Assembly: GCA_003669605.1 (NCBI GenBank) | Contig: QWOP01000067.1 | Location: 1 to 32,761 of the forward strand | DNA from: Planctomycetota bacterium | GTDB lineage: Bacteria; Planctomycetota; Planctomycetia; Pirellulales; UBA1268 | Reading direction: 5' to 3' | Length of the DNA: 32,761 bases | In this document: positions 1 to 7,487 of the stretch, piece by piece | Numbering within the stretch: the first letter of the stretch is position 1 | How the letters are laid out: every line of letters starts with the position of its first letter | Made by a program: the position numbers and the translations under genes | The notes under the pieces: model-generated | What the model was told of the DNA's origin: nothing | Database searches by the model: none | What the model saw: the letters and a program-made list of their open reading frames with translations, nothing else

Positions 1-1366
1 AAATCAATTCAGACCGCGCTGCGGAGAGGGCCATCCGCAACGGGGCATTCCGCGCCGCAAGGAATCCTTGCGAAGCGGTCGTCTCGCCCCGTTGGTATCC
101 GCGCTCGGCTTGAACCGTGGCCAGAAAGAAAAGCGTGCTGGCCAGCCGGAAGCGGTCAAAGTCGGGCAGAACTGCGTAGCATGCGCTGACCAGTTCGTCG
201 ATCCAATAAACCTCATCAATCACCGCCGTGCCGTACGCCTGCCAAGCCGCCGCGTCAAACGATTCGGCCAGCAGCAAATCGGCCAGCCGCTGCACTCCCG
301 AGAGCCCGTGGGCAATCCCGCTGCTGTGGAGCGGATCGATAAATCCCGCCGTGGTGGGAAGCATCGCCCAGCCGTCCCCCGAGGCCCGCGACCAAAGCCT
401 GCTCATCTTCGGCATGATTGACAGCGGCCGCGTCGGTCGGCTGGCGGCGAGGAGGAGGGCGATCGAAGGATATTCCGCCAACTTCTTTTGCCACACGGAG
501 TCGAGCGTGCCATCTGCGCCTCCAGCCCATCGCCTGCAGACATCGGCCGGCTGGACGATGCCGACGCTCGCAAGATCGTCACCGAAGCGCAGGATCCACA
601 TCCAGCCACCGTCGATCAGATGGTGCTGCGCCGCATCGTCGGAGCGAAAGGGCGAGGTCGTGGAGAAGTTGCCGGCCGCTGCCTGGAGGCGGTCCCACGA
701 GTCAACCCCGTGGAAGTGGCCAAACAGAGCGCCGGTGCGAGTCAGCAGCGTGTCGTCGAGACGCTCGAGACCGAGGGCTCTCGCGACCGCGCCGCCACCG
801 CCGGTGGCGTCGATGAGAAATGGCGCCCGTGCCGTCTCGGCAGCATCCTTCACCCCCTCGGTGAGGCTCCGAAACCGCACCGACCAGTCTGCTCCTTGGC
901 GCTCGATCGACTCGATGACGCAATCCTCCCTCGACGCCGCGCCAGCGCCGACGGCCGATGCATGCAGAAACTGGTCGACATCTGCCCGCAGCCAGTGGGT
1001 ATCGCTGCCGGCATCGGTGGCACTGGCGGCTACGAGCAGCGACGCGGTGTGGTCGGCAGTGTCGCTGAAGGGCTCGCCGCGACGGTGATGGAAATAGGAA
1101 AAACCCCGCTTTTTGCCGCAGCCGATGTGGGGATAGGTCGCCTGCCACGATCCCCACCGGGCCAGGGGGGCAAGTTTCGGCAACTGGTGGCGGGTAGCGA
1201 GATCGGCGAGGATCAGATCTGCTGCCGGTGTGCTCGATTCGCCAATCGCGAACCGTGGATGACGGCTGCGGTCGATGATCAGCACGCGCATCCCACGCGC
1301 CGCGAGAATCCAGGCCAGCAGCGCGCCTGAGAAACTGCTGCCGAGGATGATCGCTTCACACTCCAT
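1..1366 (-). CDS. FAD-dependent oxidoreductase, flavin-dependent halogenase-like (3' end beyond window)
   Basis: The frame is open for about 455 codons from ATG 1366 to the left edge, with no stop. The N-terminus has a dinucleotide-binding beta-alpha-beta with GSSFSG (residues 9-14; the usual middle Gly is Ser). It is followed by the GESSTP motif (42-47) and KKRGFSYFHH (85-94), placed where flavin-dependent tryptophan halogenases carry their catalytic Lys. Later come DATGGGG (186-192), WMWIL (255-259, in place of the WxWxIP halogenase signature) and a second FAD-contact motif, FIDPLHSSG (342-350). The fold is therefore halogenase/flavin-monooxygenase type and cytosolic. Because the IP of WxWxIP is absent, hydroxylation or oxidation is as likely as halogenation. 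The start overlaps the end of the radical SAM gene by 11 bp, so the two are probably translationally coupled. The substrate is unknown. Confidence 0.88.
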   Translation of the reverse strand, partial: MECEAIILGSSFSGALLAWILAARGMRVLIIDRSRHPRFAIGESSTPAADLILADLATRHQLPKLAPLARWGSWQATYPHIGCGKKRGFSYFHHRRGEPFSDTADHTASLLVAASATDAGSDTHWLRADVDQFLHASAVGAGAASREDCVIESIERQGADWSVRFRSLTEGVKDAAETARAPFLIDATGGGGAVARALGLERLDDTLLTRTGALFGHFHGVDSWDRLQAAAGNFSTTSPFRSDDAAQHHLIDGGWMWILRFGDDLASVGIVQPADVCRRWAGGADGTLDSVWQKKLAEYPSIALLLAASRPTRPLSIMPKMSRLWSRASGDGWAMLPTTAGFIDPLHSSGIAHGLSGVQRLADLLLAESFDAAAWQAYGTAVIDEVYWIDELVSACYAVLPDFDRFRLASTLFFLATVQAERGYQRGETTASQGFLAARNAPLRMALSAARSELI

Positions 1367-2369
1367 GCCGGCACCCGCATTGGAGAGGGCAGGGGGGAAG
1401 CCACTGCTGAGCCCGGTTCATGCGCTCGATCCGTGCCCGCCGCGGCGCCCGGCAATCGTCACACTGCCCCGACATCTGATCCCAGCCCCAGGGATCGAGT
1501 GTCACCAGGCACCGCGCGACAACGCTGCCCATCGCCCCGGCAAGCGCCGCTTCGGCAGCCGCCGCCGACACTGGCGTGAAGCGACCCGTGGCCGCCAGGC
1601 TGTCCACGTGCCCGTTGCCGCCCCGCGTGGGGATGAGACTTACATGCCGGCAGCCTGCCTGGGCGGCAAAGCGGGCTGCATCCACGGCTAATTCCACCGA
1701 CTCCTCCGCGCAGATTCCCGGGAGCCCGAGAAGCACGAATGCCCGGGCGTCGACACCGATAGCACGCAGTCGGTCGCACGCCGCCGCAAAATCGTCCGGA
1801 GTCATCTGCTTGTTGAGCCACGGGAGGAAGCGGGCATCAACCGTCTCTAATCCCAGCCCCACCTCGAGCCGTCCGCCGATCGCCCCGGCAAACAGTGCCA
1901 GGGAATCGTTCACCAGCCGCGGATGGGTCTCGACGATCACCCTCTCGAAGCCGTGGACGAGGGTCGCAATCCGCGGAAGGTCGGCAGTGGGGACGGCACG
2001 GGGATCGGAAAAATTGCTGGCGTTATAGAGCTTGATCCACTGCGGCACGCCAAGCCCTGGGGCCGGTGGGATCGCCAGGGCCGATTCCACCTGCAACGGC
2101 AAGGCTCCGGCCGGGGTCGGGCCAGAAATTGTCTGCCGCCACAGATCGCACATCGCACAGGTCAACGAACACTCAGCCCCGGCGAGGAACACGACCCGGC
2201 AGACGATGCCCCTGCCCGGTGCAGCCACTTCCTCCTCGTCGCAAACGGCGACCGGGCGCCACGGATCGACGGGCTCTTTCGGCCCTCGCGCCTGGCGGAG
2301 GGCTGCCGACGACAGCATCACAGGCCCCGCGAAGAGGCTCCCGCTGCTCCCGACCACGGAAGGCCTCAT
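1356..2369 (-). CDS. Radical SAM protein (COG1244/RaSEA-like)
   Basis: 337 aa. The radical SAM cluster motif CSLTCAMC (C67, C71, C74; CX3CX2C) is followed by LYNASNF (114-120), VETHPR (146-151), GLGLET (171-176) and IPTRGGNG (246-253). From memory this pattern resembles the COG1244 family, which includes the archaeosine-forming enzyme RaSEA. The C-terminus carries five more cysteines (CDDC at 303-306, then C327, C331, C333) that could bind a second Fe-S cluster or zinc. No signal peptide or membrane helix is present, so it should act in the cytosol and cleave S-adenosylmethionine to a 5'-deoxyadenosyl radical. The ATG overlaps the upstream CRTAC1 stop as ATGA, and its own stop lies inside the start of the flavoprotein gene. 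A tRNA, peptide or small-molecule substrate is possible; the sequence does not decide. Confidence 0.9.
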   Translation of the reverse strand: MRPSVVGSSGSLFAGPVMLSSAALRQARGPKEPVDPWRPVAVCDEEEVAAPGRGIVCRVVFLAGAECSLTCAMCDLWRQTISGPTPAGALPLQVESALAIPPAPGLGVPQWIKLYNASNFSDPRAVPTADLPRIATLVHGFERVIVETHPRLVNDSLALFAGAIGGRLEVGLGLETVDARFLPWLNKQMTPDDFAAACDRLRAIGVDARAFVLLGLPGICAEESVELAVDAARFAAQAGCRHVSLIPTRGGNGHVDSLAATGRFTPVSAAAAEAALAGAMGSVVARCLVTLDPWGWDQMSGQCDDCRAPRRARIERMNRAQQWLPPCPLQCGCRHGV

Positions 2370-4339
2370 CGGGGAGCGTTCCCGGTGGCCTGCGGGTGAT
2401 GCAGCGTCGCCGCCCGGTCGACCTCAATGGCTGCGTGCTCGCTTTTCAATCCATCGGGCCAAACGACGCTGACGTCGACTGGGCCGGCAGTTTTTCCCAG
2501 GCCAAAAGTCACCGCCGTTTCGGACTGCGATTGGTAACCGCGCGTGGGGCTGACGCGGCGGGCCTCGACTCCGGCTGCCGTCTTCACCGTGACCAAGCCC
2601 CCGATGGCGTCGCGATTGGCGCCGCTGCCGACGAGACGAATCCGCAGCCAGTGGTGGCCGATGGTCTGATCGTTGCGGAGCAGGCGGGGCTTCGATCCGC
2701 TGGCAGTGATGACAAGATCGCTGTCGCCGTCACCGTCAATATCGGCTGCCGCCATCCCGCGCCCGACCAGTGGCCTGTGGAAATCACTCCCCACCACATC
2801 GAGCGGTGCGGGGCGGAATTCGGTCGCCTGTTCAGAGCCGCAGTTCCAGAACAATTCGGGCGATTGCTCGTAAAATTGCGTCTTCTGAACCTTATTGATG
2901 TCCTCCTCGAGATGGCCGTTGGCGGCGAGGATGTCGAGCCGGCCATCGAGATCAAGATCCTCGAAAAGGACGCCGAAGGTCAGTTCCTGACGGGTCTCCG
3001 GGCCGAATCCGTTGGAGACCGCGTCGTCCTTAAACTGCATCTGCGATCCTGAAGAGGACCCTGAAGAGGACCCTGAAGAGGACCCTTGAGACACCCCTTG
3101 AGACACCCCTTGAGACACCCCTTGAGACACCCCTTGAGACACATAGAGGGCGTTCATCTCGTTGGAGAAGTTGCCGATCACGATCCCAATCTCGTCGTCG
3201 TTGCGGAAGCGGGCGATGTCGATCCCCATCGCACCACGCGCTTTCCCCTCGACGTCGTAGGCCACGCCGGCGAGGTTGCCCACCTCCTCGAAGGTTCCCT
3301 TTCCCGTGTTGCGAAAGAGGAAATTCTGCACGGTATCGTTGGCCACGACGACGTCGAGCGCTCCGTCGCCGTCAAGATCGTCGAAGGCCAGCCCGAGCGA
3401 TTTGCCGACCGGCACACCGGTGTCCGCGTTGCGGACGCACACCCCAGATTCCGCGGAAATATCGGTAAATTTCCCGGTTCCGTCGTTGCGCCACAACCGC
3501 GGGAAGGCGCCGGCGAAGTTCTGCGGCCGGCCATAGGCCCGCCCGCCCCCCACGAGGCGGAAGTCCTGGGAACGGTCGATGTCACGCGACCAAGCGACAT
3601 AATTGCAGACCAGCAAATCGAGGTCACCATCGCGGTCGGGATCAAACCAACCACAACTTGTCCCCCAGTCGGCGTCATCGCCCGCCACCCCCGCCGCGGC
3701 CGTGACATCGGAAAATTTGCCGTTACCGAGATTGCGGAACAGCCGGTCGGGGCCAACGGCGCTGATGAACACGTCGCAGCGGCCGTCACCGTCAAAATCG
3801 CCCACCGCAACACCGGTCCCATAGAGCGGGACGTCGAGACCGGAAGCCGCGGTCACATCGCGGAACATCCCCGTGCCGTCGTTGTCGTAGAGCCGCATCG
3901 TCGGTGGTGGCTCGATCGCTCCCCGCTCATCCCACGGCCACCGATTTCCCTGGACCAACAGCAGGTCCTGATCGCCATCCGCGTCGTGGTCGAAGAAGGC
4001 ACACCCTCCCCCCATCGTCTCCGGGAGAAGTTTCTCACCGGCCGCTCCATTCTCATGGACAAAGTCGATGCCGGCTGATTCGGTGATGTCGGTGAACGGG
4101 ATCGCCGGCATGACCACCGTCGACTTCTCGCGCCCGGCCGGGAGGGAGAGCGTCGCCTCGCGGGGTGGGGCCGGCGGTGGCTTGCGACCGAGCCACCAGG
4201 CGGCGGCCCCACCGATCACGCCGATGGCAATGATGGCTACGAGTGAACGAACGAAGGCGGTGCCGATGACGGAGTCGTCTCGTTCCTCCGCATCAGTGCC
4301 GTCGTCGTCCGGGGGCGGTGACGTATCGCGTCTGGCCAT
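2366..4339 (-). CDS. Membrane-anchored CRTAC1-type FG-GAP/ASPIC-UnbV propeller protein
   Basis: 657 aa from ATG 4339. An in-frame TTG at 4375 would add 12 residues but lies beyond a triplicated 11-bp leader and looks less likely. A charged cytosolic tail of about 26 residues precedes one transmembrane helix (about 27-49), so the rest should be extracytoplasmic. At least six FG-GAP/VCBS blades with calcium-type loops follow, for example DHDADGDQD, DFDGDGRCD, DLDGDGALD and DIDGDGDSD. The final ~100 residues form an ASPIC/UnbV domain ending in VVWPDGLKSE. A loop between two blades is filled by VSQG x5 and SSSG x3, coded by 12-bp tandem repeats. It lies 73 bp after the diheme-b/pentaheme-c gene and is coupled to the radical SAM gene. 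Such propellers usually mediate protein contacts; the partner is not known. Confidence 0.88.
   Translation of the reverse strand: MARRDTSPPPDDDGTDAEERDDSVIGTAFVRSLVAIIAIGVIGGAAAWWLGRKPPPAPPREATLSLPAGREKSTVVMPAIPFTDITESAGIDFVHENGAAGEKLLPETMGGGCAFFDHDADGDQDLLLVQGNRWPWDERGAIEPPPTMRLYDNDGTGMFRDVTAASGLDVPLYGTGVAVGDFDGDGRCDVFISAVGPDRLFRNLGNGKFSDVTAAAGVAGDDADWGTSCGWFDPDRDGDLDLLVCNYVAWSRDIDRSQDFRLVGGGRAYGRPQNFAGAFPRLWRNDGTGKFTDISAESGVCVRNADTGVPVGKSLGLAFDDLDGDGALDVVVANDTVQNFLFRNTGKGTFEEVGNLAGVAYDVEGKARGAMGIDIARFRNDDEIGIVIGNFSNEMNALYVSQGVSQGVSQGVSQGVSQGSSSGSSSGSSSGSQMQFKDDAVSNGFGPETRQELTFGVLFEDLDLDGRLDILAANGHLEEDINKVQKTQFYEQSPELFWNCGSEQATEFRPAPLDVVGSDFHRPLVGRGMAAADIDGDGDSDLVITASGSKPRLLRNDQTIGHHWLRIRLVGSGANRDAIGGLVTVKTAAGVEARRVSPTRGYQSQSETAVTFGLGKTAGPVDVSVVWPDGLKSEHAAIEVDRAATLHHPQATGNAPR
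3047..3082 (-). repeat. 12-bp tandem repeat x3 coding SSSG
   Basis: Three copies of the unit ccctgaagagga (first base t in one copy) directly abut the VSQG array. They code SSSG three times (tcc tct tca ggg). The two arrays have the same unit length but different sequence, so they look like two independent expansions in the same loop. Confidence 0.96.
3083..3142 (-). repeat. 12-bp tandem repeat x5 coding VSQG
   Basis: Five perfect copies of the 12-bp unit cccttgagacac (plus strand). On the minus strand they read gtg tct caa ggg, in frame, giving five VSQG units inside a propeller loop of the CRTAC1-type protein. The unit length is a multiple of three, so copy-number changes would alter loop length without a frameshift. 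Identical codons in every copy point to recent expansion. Confidence 0.97.
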
Positions 4340-4340
4340 G

Positions 4341-4373
4341 AGAAAACCTGGAGAAAACCTGGAGAAAACCTGC
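4341..4373 (-). repeat. 11-bp tandem repeat x3 in the leader of the CRTAC1-type gene
   Basis: Three consecutive copies of agaaaacctgg (plus strand; the last ends in c). On the coding strand each reads ccaggttttct, and the array ends one base before the ATG at 4339. The AGG nearest the start is the only Shine-Dalgarno-like sequence, so the array supplies three repeated AGG/T-rich leader units and may influence initiation. Confidence 0.95.
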
Positions 4374-4412
4374 AAGCCTGGAAACCTTGTCAGTCAATCT
4401 TCGAAAGCCATC

Positions 4413-7373
4413 CTACCGTGACAGCGTCACATCATCGGTGGCGCGACGGGATTCGTCTGCGGATGCAGGGGAGGGGGGCTGCTCCTGGAGCCCCGCCTGC
4501 GGTGGCGGGCCGGGCAGTTGCGGCGCTCCTGGACGCGCGAGCGGATAGATGACCAGTGCCTCGGCTGCGAAATTGGCAGCCGGATACTTGCCACGGGCCA
4601 GCGACACCGCCCGGTCGGCGGCGTTGTCGTCGAGTTTGTAGCGCTCGTGAAGGCGGCGATGCTCCTCCGATTTCGACTCCTCACCCAACTGGCCATAGAT
4701 CAACTGCAGGTTGTAATGGGCACTGACGTTCTCGCTGTCGAGGAGGAGCGTCTTCTCGAATTGCCGCGCTGCCTCCTCGAGCACTGCCCGCCGCCCCAAA
4801 GCCCCGTCGGCCCCGCGGAACTGGCTGGCGCGGTCGTAGAGGGTGAGCCCGAGGAGGTTTCGCACCTCGTAATCCTTGCTGAAGTCGAAGCCGCGTTTTC
4901 GCATCTCCTCGGTCTGGTCTTCGAGGACCTTGCGGAAGTTCGCCTCGGCTTCCTCAAGCCTCCCCTGTTGGCGATTGACCAGACCCGAAAGCCAGGCCAC
5001 CGTCCACGCCGGCGGTGCCGGATCGGTGTGCGTGGCCGCCCGGGCCAGGGCCGCGGCTGCCTCATCAACGCGCCCCTCCTCGAAATACACCCGGCCGAGA
5101 TTGACCGGGCCGTCGAAGCGGCCAAGCGCTTCCACCGCCAGGAATGCTTCCTCGGCCTGTCGCAGCTCCGCCTTGCCTTTGATCAACAGGCCAATCCCGT
5201 AATCGTTCCAACGCTCCCAGGCAGGGATCTTCCGCTCGAGCGCGGCGGGTAACGCGGGCAGTCCGGCGACCGGAAAGGTGACCTCGTCTTCCGCCATGGT
5301 GACGATCGGCAGTTGGTTGACATATGGCTCCCCCTCCACCCGGCCCCGCAGCGGCCAATCGCCGGGCCGGGCTCTCGATGAGGCGTACTCCATGTACTCG
5401 GCGTCGAATTTGCGGTAGCGGAGTTTGACGTTGACCGTCACCGGCGCGGAGAGATCATCCGGAAGCTGGATCCCGTAATGCACCGTCCAGGCCGCTCCGG
5501 GGGGGATCTGGTGATTGTAGAGCGGGACGAAGATGTCCTGCGGGTTGCGGCGGTTGATGCGGTTGCCGTCGCGGTCGAGCATGAAGATGTTGATGAAGTG
5601 GGAGTAGCGGTCGACCTCCTCGCCCTTCGATGCATCGAGGCCACCGCTGCGGCCGATCACCCGGTCGCCAGAACTGACCGTCACATCCAGCCAGACCTCG
5701 TTGGAGTCGGCCGTTCCCTGCGTGAACAGATGGCCAAGTTTGAGCGTGCGGATCACCGACTCGATGAGATATTCCTTGCCCGGCTCGAGGATCGGCAGTT
5801 CCGGCCGGAGAGGGGCGTGGAGTTTCCCGTCGACTTTCCCCCCCTCCTTGATGCCGAAGATGTCGACGCGGGTGATGTCCTGGAGGTACTGGGAGTGGAC
5901 TTCGATCACATCGGGGCGATTCTGCAGCCACGCTTGCCCCGTGTTGGCGGCCGGGAAGAGGTGGTCATGGACGGTCAGCCGGCCGGTATCGTCGTAGAAC
6001 TGCGCTCCAAAATCGGCGGAACCTTTGAGAGGCATGTGGCAGGAGGCACAACTCTCCTTGGCCACTGCCGGGTAGTAGAAACTCCGTGCGCCATGGCCGG
6101 AGACCCCGGAGAGGAGAAAGGGGTCGTAGTGGTTTTGGCCGCGGAGAAATTCCTTGTAGGCGGTCAGTTCCTTGGGGAGGTGGACCTTGTGGCAGGTGGA
6201 GCAGAACTCCGCGTCGCGGTGGAAGTCCTTGAGAAAGGTCTTCTTATGCATCGCCGGCTTGGCCTTCACCAGCTGGTTGTTGACCCACTGGAGGAGCGGA
6301 TTGTCGCTCTGCGCAAAGGGATAGTGAATTGGTTCGTCGATCGTGTAGTCGGCGTTGCCCCGCGTGCTGTTGACGTGGGTGATGGCATGGCAGGTGGTGC
6401 AAGTGATGCCGGCCTGCGAGGTGGGGTGGTGGACGTCGTCGTAATCCTTGTCGTCGAAGGCGCCGCTGTAGAAGGGCACCGGATCGTGGCAGCCAGCGCA
6501 CCACCGCGCCGCGGTGACGCTGCCGTCTCGTTCAAAAGAGACCTGCCTCGTTTCGCGGACGCTCGCCAGGTAGACCGGATTGTTGAAGCTCGAGAAATGA
6601 TGGCTGCTTCCCTCCCAGCCGGCATGGACGTCTGCGTGGCACTTCTTGCAGTAGCCATCCATCATCATGATGTCGGCGGGGATGTAGTTGCCCGAAGCGG
6701 TGCGGGCCAGCGACGGCTGAAAGTACTGCGCCCCCTCCTCGGGCCCCTTGGCATGCCAGTGACGCGGGTCTTGGGAGTGGAGATAGACCATCAGACCGAT
6801 GGCACCAGCCACGACGCCGGCGTATGTCAGCCCCATCCGCCACTTGATCTTCGGTCCTACCAGGCGGTGCAGCCAGTAGAGCCAGCCTGCAGCCACGGGG
6901 CATGCCACATGGGCCCAGTACGTCGCCTGTGTGACCAGCGGCGTCCGCGCACCGGCATTGGTGACCCGCAGCCCCAGCAGCAGCCCACCGGAGATGAGCA
7001 CCACCAGCGAGACGGCCAACAGGGCGTAGCCGACGCGGACCGCGCGGCGGTTTTTCCGGTTCCTCGTGTTGAGCATGTGGAGCATGCCGAAGACGACAAA
7101 CGGCGCCACAAACACGAAGCCGAGCACGAGGTGAACGAGGAACATCCACTGGTAGAGCCAGTTTTGATACGTCTCCCGAGAGGCCCACTCCAAGAACGTG
7201 ATGCTGGCCAGGTAGGCGGAGTTGGCAACGATCACCGCTAGGAGACCGAGGACGACGTTCAGCAGGACCCGCAACCGCGGACCAATGGCGGGGACGTGCG
7301 GCCGGCGGGGGACTCGCGCGGGAGCGAGCGCTGCTGGTCGAGGGGATGCACCGGCCGGATCGTCAAACCCCAT
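4413..7373 (-). CDS. Five-helix cytochrome-b-like / pentaheme cytochrome c / TPR fusion protein
   Basis: 986 aa from ATG 7373. After a Pro/Ala-rich cytosolic tail there are five predicted membrane helices (about 36-60, 73-100, 112-135, 152-170, 180-198). Helices 2 and 4 each carry two His near opposite ends (H81/H99 and H155/H169), the arrangement used by diheme b-type cytochromes. The extracytoplasmic part has five canonical heme c motifs: CKKCH 242, CAGCH 292, CTTCH 325, CSTCH 391 and CASCH 442. A beta-rich stretch (about 480-690) follows, then TPR-like helices (about 700-920) and a Pro-rich tail. The architecture suggests electron transfer between the quinone pool and periplasmic hemes, with TPRs docking a partner; this role is inferred. 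It sits mid-operon between the NHL and CRTAC1-type genes. Confidence 0.88.
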   Translation of the reverse strand: MGFDDPAGASPRPAALAPARVPRRPHVPAIGPRLRVLLNVVLGLLAVIVANSAYLASITFLEWASRETYQNWLYQWMFLVHLVLGFVFVAPFVVFGMLHMLNTRNRKNRRAVRVGYALLAVSLVVLISGGLLLGLRVTNAGARTPLVTQATYWAHVACPVAAGWLYWLHRLVGPKIKWRMGLTYAGVVAGAIGLMVYLHSQDPRHWHAKGPEEGAQYFQPSLARTASGNYIPADIMMMDGYCKKCHADVHAGWEGSSHHFSSFNNPVYLASVRETRQVSFERDGSVTAARWCAGCHDPVPFYSGAFDDKDYDDVHHPTSQAGITCTTCHAITHVNSTRGNADYTIDEPIHYPFAQSDNPLLQWVNNQLVKAKPAMHKKTFLKDFHRDAEFCSTCHKVHLPKELTAYKEFLRGQNHYDPFLLSGVSGHGARSFYYPAVAKESCASCHMPLKGSADFGAQFYDDTGRLTVHDHLFPAANTGQAWLQNRPDVIEVHSQYLQDITRVDIFGIKEGGKVDGKLHAPLRPELPILEPGKEYLIESVIRTLKLGHLFTQGTADSNEVWLDVTVSSGDRVIGRSGGLDASKGEEVDRYSHFINIFMLDRDGNRINRRNPQDIFVPLYNHQIPPGAAWTVHYGIQLPDDLSAPVTVNVKLRYRKFDAEYMEYASSRARPGDWPLRGRVEGEPYVNQLPIVTMAEDEVTFPVAGLPALPAALERKIPAWERWNDYGIGLLIKGKAELRQAEEAFLAVEALGRFDGPVNLGRVYFEEGRVDEAAAALARAATHTDPAPPAWTVAWLSGLVNRQQGRLEEAEANFRKVLEDQTEEMRKRGFDFSKDYEVRNLLGLTLYDRASQFRGADGALGRRAVLEEAARQFEKTLLLDSENVSAHYNLQLIYGQLGEESKSEEHRRLHERYKLDDNAADRAVSLARGKYPAANFAAEALVIYPLARPGAPQLPGPPPQAGLQEQPPSPASADESRRATDDVTLSR

Positions 7374-7405
7374 CTGTGCTGTTCCTCGAGTGGGGTGCGG
7401 CCACC

Positions 7406-7448
7406 CTGCCTACAGGATCGACCCCCGAAACTGCTGAACTGTAGGCAG
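7406..7448. promoter_or_regulatory. 10-bp perfect inverted repeat in operon spacer
   Basis: ctgcctacag (7406-7415) and ctgtaggcag (7439-7448) are perfect inverted copies separated by 23 bp. They lie between the NHL gene stop and the start of the cytochrome fusion gene. A smaller hairpin (GGGTG-cggc-CACCC, 7393-7406) overlaps the edge. No T-run follows on either strand, so a standard intrinsic terminator is unlikely. A regulator operator or an mRNA processing/attenuation hairpin would fit. Confidence 0.5.
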
Positions 7449-7487
7449 CCCCCAAAGGAGCGTCAACGCAGCGGGGCCAGAGGCCTG

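Noticed and set aside
4340..4375. TTG 4375 as start of the CRTAC1-type gene
   Set aside because: It would translate the 11-bp repeats and has no Shine-Dalgarno; ATG 4339 directly follows the array.
5478..7241. 587-aa open frame on the plus strand
   Set aside because: It lies wholly antisense to the cytochrome fusion gene, which has recognisable heme motifs; the frame is open because of high G/C codon bias.
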